Made by a program: the position numbers and the translations under genes
Part shown: positions 5,937 to 9,578 of the stretch, one piece after another
How positions within the stretch are numbered: the first letter of the stretch is position 1
Layout: the number at the start of each line of letters is the position of its first letter
Notes under the pieces: model-generated
The model's database searches: none
What the model was told of the DNA's origin: nothing
The model's input: the letters and a program-made list of their open reading frames with translations, nothing else
From: an uncultured Collinsella sp.
Lineage (GTDB): Bacteria > Actinomycetota > Coriobacteriia > Coriobacteriales > Coriobacteriaceae
Reading direction: 5' to 3'
NCBI GenBank assembly: GCA_900545505.1
Contig: UQZC01000045.1
Span: forward strand, 1-9,578
Length of the DNA stretch: 9,578 bases

Positions 5937-7060
5937 ATGGCAAACAAGCTCTCTGTCGCATTTATCGGCACCGGAATCATGGGTGCCCCCATCGCCGGCC
6001 ATATCCTGGATGCCGGCTATCCCGTCACGGTCAACAACCGCACCAAGTCCAAGGCCGCCGCGCTTATCAATTCTATCCGCTTCTTCCAACACTTGGCGCC
6101 GCCGCGCTTATCGAGCGCGGTGCCGCCTGGGCCGATACGCCGGCCGATGCCGCGGCGAACGCCGACGTCGTCTTTACCATGGTGGGTTATCCCTCCGAGG
6201 TCGAGGAGCTCTACCTGGCGGGTGACGGTCTGCTCGCGTGCACCAAGCCGGGTGCGGTCTTGATCGACCTCACCACGAGCTCGCCCGAGCTGGCGCGCGA
6301 CATTGCCGAGGCCGCCCAGGTTTCCGGTCGCATGGCGTTTGACTGCCCCGTTACCGGCGGCGAGTCGGGTGCTATCGCCGGCACGCTTACGGCTATCGTG
6401 GGCGCTACCGAGAACGACATCGCGTCGGTCCGCGACATCCTTTCCACCTTTGCGGCAACCATCTGCTGCTTCGACGGCGCCGGCAAGGGCCAGGCTGCCA
6501 AGCTCGCCAACCAGGTGTCGCTGGGCGCCTGCATGGTCGGCATGGCAGACGCCATGGCATTTGCCGAGCTGAGCGGCCTTGACCTGGAGAAGACCCGCCA
6601 GATGATCCTGGGCGGTACCGGCAAGTCCGGCGCTATGGAGAGCCTTGCTCCCAAGGCGCTCGACGGCGACTACAAGCCCGGCTTTATGGTCGAGCACTTC
6701 ATCAAGGACCTGCGCTTGGCGCTCGCCTATGCCGACGACCGCGAGCTTGCGCTGCCCGGCGCCGACGTGGCCTTTACGCTCTACGACATGCTCGATGCCA
6801 TCGGTGGTGCCAAGCTGGGCACCCAGGCCATCACGGTCCTCTACAAGGAGGAGGCCGACGCCATCGCCGCCGGTCTGGACTGGTCGCAGTATCGTCCCGA
6901 GGAGCATGGTGCTCACGAGGACGGCTGCGGTTGCGGCGAGCACGGCGACGACCATGAGTGCGGTTGCGGTCACCATCACGGCGAGGACCACGAGTGCTGC
7001 GGCGGTCACGGTCACGATGACGGCCACGAGTGCTGCTGTGGCCACCATCACGGGGAGTAG
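5937..7060 (+). pseudogene. 3-hydroxyisobutyrate dehydrogenase-type oxidoreductase, frameshifted, with His/Cys-rich tail
   Basis: ATG 5937 (RBS AAAGGAAAGG) opens with a Rossmann NAD(P) motif, FIGTGIMG (9-16), and NNRTKSKAAALI, then loses frame. The correct sequence resumes at 6113 with ERGAAWADTPADAAANADVV. Removing 44 bases (15-bp repeat copy plus spacer, 6069-6112) joins the two halves exactly and gives 359 residues. The repaired protein has the family substrate loop DCPVTGGESG (121-130), the catalytic Lys in GQAAKLANQ (K174) and the C-terminal GFMVEHFIKDLRLAL helix. The family oxidises or reduces short beta-hydroxyacids such as 3-hydroxyisobutyrate, tartronate semialdehyde or succinic semialdehyde; the substrate cannot be told. 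Residues 309-359 form a tail with 14 His and 9 Cys, apparently metal-binding and grown by internal repeats. As written the gene yields only a short abnormal product, or a restart at ATG 6179 lacking the Rossmann N-terminus. Confidence 0.85.
6054..6112 (+). repeat. 15-bp direct repeat flanking a 29-base insertion in the dehydrogenase
   Basis: GCCGCCGCGCTTATC occurs at 6054-6068 and again, without a mismatch, at 6098-6112. Between the copies lie 29 bases (6069-6097) that are unlike the surrounding coding sequence and AT-richer. The 44-base offset is not a multiple of three and causes the frameshift. Loss of one copy plus the spacer would restore the family sequence. Confidence 0.9.
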
Positions 7061-7065
7061 CGCCC

Positions 7066-7494
7066 ATGAGCTGGACGTTCGTGGTGTTAGCGCTGGTGCT
7101 CTTTCTCTTCGCGATCTACATTGGCTTTTTGTGCGGCCAGTGGGCGTGCGAAAAGCGCGTCATCACCAAGCGCGACTACTGGATTGCCAATTTTGCAGGA
7201 GCGGCGGCAGTCGTCCTACTGACCTGGGTGTTCTCGCTGTTCCCGCTGGTGCAGTTTGCGCCGATCGGCTGGCTCGGCGGGGTTTTTTGCCGGCCTTAAG
7301 AGTGAGCTGGCGAGTCCGTCGGTCCGTGGCGCAAGCACGACGAGGTCTTTAACGTCAACAGGGCTCATCGCGCCGCCGCCGACGCGGGCGACGCTGAGGA
7401 ACGCCGCCGTGCGCGTCGCAATGGCGCGGCCGACCGACAGCTCATCTCGGTCACCGATGACAGCAAGGGTGCTGGCAAGCACGCTAAGAAATAG
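7066..7494 (+). pseudogene. Small membrane protein of unknown function, disrupted by two compensating indels
   Basis: ATG 7066 follows GGGGAG (7052-7057), which overlaps the end of the dehydrogenase gene. The first 75 residues are clear: a membrane helix (about 4-24), a charged loop with EKRVITKRDYW, a second helix (about 43-62) and a hydrophobic segment ending GWLGGV. The frame then hits TAA at 7297-7299. From 7314 the same frame becomes coding again (ESVGPWRKHDEVFNVNRAHR to KHAKK, TAG 7492-7494). Taking one T out of the T6 run (7283-7288) and adding one G at 7309-7311 bridges the gap as FAGLKSELGESVGPW, giving 142 residues with a basic, soluble C-terminus. I do not recognise the family. The alternative is a real 77-residue truncated protein (7066-7299). 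The location between metabolic genes suggests cotranscription with the rest of the run. Confidence 0.7.
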
Positions 7495-7509
7495 TAAGAA
7501 GAGGTAACT

Positions 7510-8208
7510 ATGGCAGAAAACAAGGAAGAACAGCTCACCGACGAGGAGCTGGCTCAGCTTCAGCTGGCAGAGGAGAACGAGAACGCCGTCGACCGCCTAG
7601 TCAAGGAGCTCGGCTGCCCCACGCGCCGCATCCGCCAGTTTGCCGCCCGCGTGCTGCACCTGCTTGCCGAGCGCGATCCGCAGCGCGTCGTGCCCTGCGT
7701 GCCCGCGCTGATCGAGGCGCTCGACCGCCCCGAGGCGCAGACCCGCTGGGAGGCCCTCGATGCCCTGACGGCGCTCGCTACCACCTGCCCCGAGCAGCTG
7801 GGCGATGCCTTTGAGGGCGCCGAGACCGCGCTGTTCGACGAGATCTCCTCCACGCTGCGCTATGCCGCCTTCCGCCTGCTGTGCGTGTGGGGTGCCACGA
7901 GCGTCGAGCGTTCGCGCGAGGCTTGGCCCATCCTGGACGAGGCCATCCAGTGCTACCACGGCGACCTTGAGTATCGCGACATGCTCGGTTGCCTGTACGA
8001 GTTTTGCCAGGGCGAGATCGACGCCGAGGTTGCCGAGAAGCTTGCGCTGCGCCTTAAGTTCGATGCCGAGAACGGTAAGGGCAGCTATCTCAAGGCCCGT
8101 TCGAGCGAGATTTGCGAAATGCTTGTTAAACGTTTTGGCCTGGATCTCTCCAAAAAGAAGAAGCGTGCTAGCGTTAAAAAATCTGACGACGCCGAAGACG
8201 AGGAGTAA
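7510..8208 (+). CDS. HEAT-repeat protein
   Basis: The 232-residue protein is almost all alpha-helical, with paired helices typical of HEAT repeats: CPTRRIRQFAARVLHLLAER, VVPCVPALIEALDRPEAQTR and WEALDALTALATTCPEQL are repeat units, and the pattern continues to about residue 200. It begins with an acidic helix and ends in a charged tail (KKKKRASVKKSDDAEDEE). HEAT proteins are protein-protein scaffolds, and no partner or enzyme activity can be inferred. The RBS AGAAGAGG (7497-7504) is 5 bases before ATG 7510, directly after the stop of the membrane-protein gene. The end of this gene contains the RBS of the isocitrate dehydrogenase (AGGAG, 8201-8205), so the two are translationally linked. Confidence 0.88.
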   Translation: MAENKEEQLTDEELAQLQLAEENENAVDRLVKELGCPTRRIRQFAARVLHLLAERDPQRVVPCVPALIEALDRPEAQTRWEALDALTALATTCPEQLGDAFEGAETALFDEISSTLRYAAFRLLCVWGATSVERSREAWPILDEAIQCYHGDLEYRDMLGCLYEFCQGEIDAEVAEKLALRLKFDAENGKGSYLKARSSEICEMLVKRFGLDLSKKKKRASVKKSDDAEDEE

Positions 8209-8214
8209 CAGATT

Positions 8215-9300
8215 ATGGCGCACGATGTAGTCCTGATTCCCGGTGACGGTATCGGTCCCGAGATTACGCAGGCCATGCGCCGCGTGGTCGAGGCCGCCGG
8301 TGTCCAGATCAATTGGAACGTCCAGGAGGCCGGTGCCGGCGTTATGGACGAGTTTGGCACGCCGCTGCCCCAGCACGTGCTCGATGCGGTCGCCGAGACC
8401 AAGGTTGCCATCAAGGGCCCCATCACCACGCCGGTCGGCACGGGTTTCCGCAGCGTCAACGTGGCCCTGCGCAAGCACTTCGACCTGTACGCCTGCGTGC
8501 GACCCTGCCTGTCGCAGCCGGGCGACGGCTCGCGCTTCCGCGACGTTGATCTGGTTATCGTGCGCGAGAACACCGAGGATCTCTACGCCGGCATCGAGTT
8601 CGATGAGGGCGCTGCCGAGGTCGAGGAGCTCTCGCAGCTCGTTGAGCGTTCGGGCCAAAAGACCTTCGCCGCCGATTCCGCGATCTCGATCAAGCCGATC
8701 TCCATCGCCAAGAGCCGCCGCATTGTGGAGTATGCCTTTGAGTATGCCCGCCGCTGCGGCCGCAAAAAGGTGACGGCCGTGCACAAGGCCAACATCATGA
8801 AGGCGACCGACGGCCTGTTCCTGCGCGTTGCGCGCGAGGTGGCCGCCAACTATCCCGATATCGAGTTCAACGACAAGATCGTCGACGCTACCTGCATGGG
8901 CCTGGTCCAAAACCCCAACGACTTCGATGTCCTGGTGCTGCCCAACCTGTACGGCGACATCGTGAGTGATCTGTGCGCCGGCCTGGTGGGCGGCTTGGGT
9001 ATGGCCCCCGGCTCCAACATCGGTGCCGACTGCGCCATCTTTGAGGCTACGCACGGCTCCGCACCCGATATCGCGGGCAAGGATATCGCCAACCCCACGG
9101 CCGAGATCCTCTCTGCTGCGATGATGCTCGATCACCTGGGCGAGAACGATGCTGCCAATCGTATTCGCGCCGCCGTATCTGCCACGCTCGACGAGGGCGA
9201 GCAGGTTACCGGTGACGTGCGTCGTGCCCAGACCGGCTCCGTTGAGGGCGCTGTGGGCACGCAGGCTTTTGCCGATGCCGTTATCGCGCACCTGGTCTAA
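8215..9300 (+). CDS. icd: Isocitrate dehydrogenase, NAD-type
   Basis: The 361-residue protein is a full-length isocitrate/isopropylmalate dehydrogenase. It starts with LIPGDGIGPEI. Isocitrate-type substrate residues are present: R79-S80-V-N82, R86, R96, R117 in VRENTED, Y124 and K191 in HKANIMK. Metal ligands D248 and D252 lie in NLYGDIVSD. S80-x-N82 points to isocitrate rather than isopropylmalate. At the cofactor site the sequence is HGSAPDIAG, with D285 and I286 where NADP-dependent bacterial enzymes have Lys and Tyr, so NAD is the likely cofactor. The enzyme oxidatively decarboxylates isocitrate to 2-oxoglutarate in the cytoplasm, a source of glutamate precursors. ATG 8215 is supported by AGGAG at 8201-8205. 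The gene ends the operon-like run and is followed by a terminator. Homoisocitrate dehydrogenase is a less likely alternative. Confidence 0.93.
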   Translation: MAHDVVLIPGDGIGPEITQAMRRVVEAAGVQINWNVQEAGAGVMDEFGTPLPQHVLDAVAETKVAIKGPITTPVGTGFRSVNVALRKHFDLYACVRPCLSQPGDGSRFRDVDLVIVRENTEDLYAGIEFDEGAAEVEELSQLVERSGQKTFAADSAISIKPISIAKSRRIVEYAFEYARRCGRKKVTAVHKANIMKATDGLFLRVAREVAANYPDIEFNDKIVDATCMGLVQNPNDFDVLVLPNLYGDIVSDLCAGLVGGLGMAPGSNIGADCAIFEATHGSAPDIAGKDIANPTAEILSAAMMLDHLGENDAANRIRAAVSATLDEGEQVTGDVRRAQTGSVEGAVGTQAFADAVIAHLV

Positions 9301-9359
9301 GGTATGCACGCTGCAAACGCCTAAATAGTACTTAAGTGTTTGCGTATAACCTAAGAATC

Positions 9360-9390
9360 AATACGCCCGGCGCTCTGCCGGGCGTATTCT
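9360..9390 (+). terminator. Terminator hairpin after icd
   Basis: AATACGCCCGGC (9360-9371) pairs perfectly with GCCGGGCGTATT (9377-9388) around a five-base loop. The trailing TTCTATT is a weak T-tract, but the A-T pairs at the stem base and the position 60 bases after the stop fit a terminator, possibly bidirectional. A weaker imperfect hairpin (GCAAAC at 9313 with GTTTGC near 9343) precedes it. Confidence 0.8.
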
Positions 9391-9426
9391 ATTGGGGACT
9401 ATGTTTCCTAACAAGGAGTAACTGAT

Positions 9427-9578
9427 ATGGGTCTGATTCAAAAGAAGGACGAGAAGGACGAGATCGACGGCATCCAGATCATCGAGCGCGGCGAAGGCCC
9501 CGACGGTGATGAGGACGAGAAGATCGACCTGGTCGCCGGCACGCCTGCCGAACATATTGCCGGCCGCAGATACACGGT
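9427..9578 (+). CDS. N-terminus of an acidic hypothetical protein (3' truncated)
   Basis: ATG 9427 has AAGGAG at 9413-9418, 8 bases upstream, and the frame stays open to the window end (50 complete codons). The start is very charged and acidic (MGLIQKKDEKDEIDGIQI, then GPDGDEDEKIDLVAGTPAEH). There is no signal peptide or membrane segment in the visible part. I do not recognise the family. It follows the icd terminator, so it probably begins a new transcription unit, although no clear promoter is seen in 9389-9412. Confidence 0.75.
   Translation, partial: MGLIQKKDEKDEIDGIQIIERGEGPDGDEDEKIDLVAGTPAEHIAGRRYT

Noticed and set aside
6017..7051. 344-codon open frame on the minus strand over the dehydrogenase
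   Set aside because: It starts in the reverse of the His/Cys tail and gives low-complexity Ala/Val/Thr sequence. It is a shadow of the plus-strand family gene.
7276..7300. Programmed ribosomal frameshifting at GGGGTTTTTT
   Set aside because: A second, opposite shift about 27 bases later would also be needed to reach the real C-terminus, so two indels or sequence errors explain it better.
7597..9309. 570-codon open frame on the minus strand opposite the HEAT gene and icd
   Set aside because: The plus strand encodes clear HEAT repeats and a full isocitrate dehydrogenase with good RBSs. The minus frame is a codon-bias shadow rich in Gly, Ala, Arg and Leu with no recognisable domain.
1..9578. 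CRISPR arrays, tRNA or rRNA genes, integrase or transposase genes
   Set aside because: No regularly spaced repeats, cloverleaf sequences, rRNA-like stretches or recombinase motifs were seen on either strand.

Overview
This window is most likely from the chromosome of a high-GC Gram-positive of the class Coriobacteriia, probably Collinsella or a close relative. This rests on the strong AAG/GAG/CGC codon preference, the gene content and the style of the proteins, and I could not check it by a search. All recognisable genes lie on the plus strand. The large open frames on the minus strand are shadows.

Layout. Positions 1-129 are the 3' end of a gene with a basic, Arg-rich tail. A 12-bp stem-loop (193-228) follows, whose right arm holds the ribosome-binding site of a comF gene (232-1038). 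Next comes an accessory gene (1050-2159) whose C-terminus resembles the DUF559/Vsr-like nuclease fold. The 514 bases that follow lack an intact gene. They contain a 217-bp element with 48-bp imperfect terminal inverted repeats, a broken small ORF starting inside it, two tandem stem-loops and a good sigma-70-type promoter. A solute-binding lipoprotein (stop at 3903, start uncertain) ends in a textbook terminator. hpf (long-form ribosome hibernation factor, 4221-4805) and a DegV-family fatty-acid-binding protein (4885-5838) each stand nearly alone, separated by a terminator.

The last block is a tight operon-like run: a 3-hydroxyisobutyrate-dehydrogenase-type gene with a His/Cys-rich tail (5937-7060), a small membrane protein (7066-7494), a HEAT-repeat protein (7510-8208) and a NAD-type isocitrate dehydrogenase (8215-9300), with gaps of only 5-15 bases and shared RBS/stop sequences. 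The first two genes are broken as written. The dehydrogenase has a 44-base insertion made of a 29-base unique segment plus a second copy of a 15-bp direct repeat. The membrane protein has two compensating one-base indels at a T6 run and a GG pair. A new gene starts at 9427 and runs off the end.

How they work together: hpf and comF are housekeeping/competence-type genes that are often near each other in Gram-positives. Here they are separated by an accessory nuclease-like gene, an inverted-repeat element and an orphan lipoprotein, so this stretch looks like an insertion zone. The most interesting material is the inverted-repeat element whose two arms encode the same peptide start with mostly synonymous differences, the repeat-flanked 44-base insertion that could be reversed by simple recombination, and the metal-binding-like tail on the dehydrogenase.
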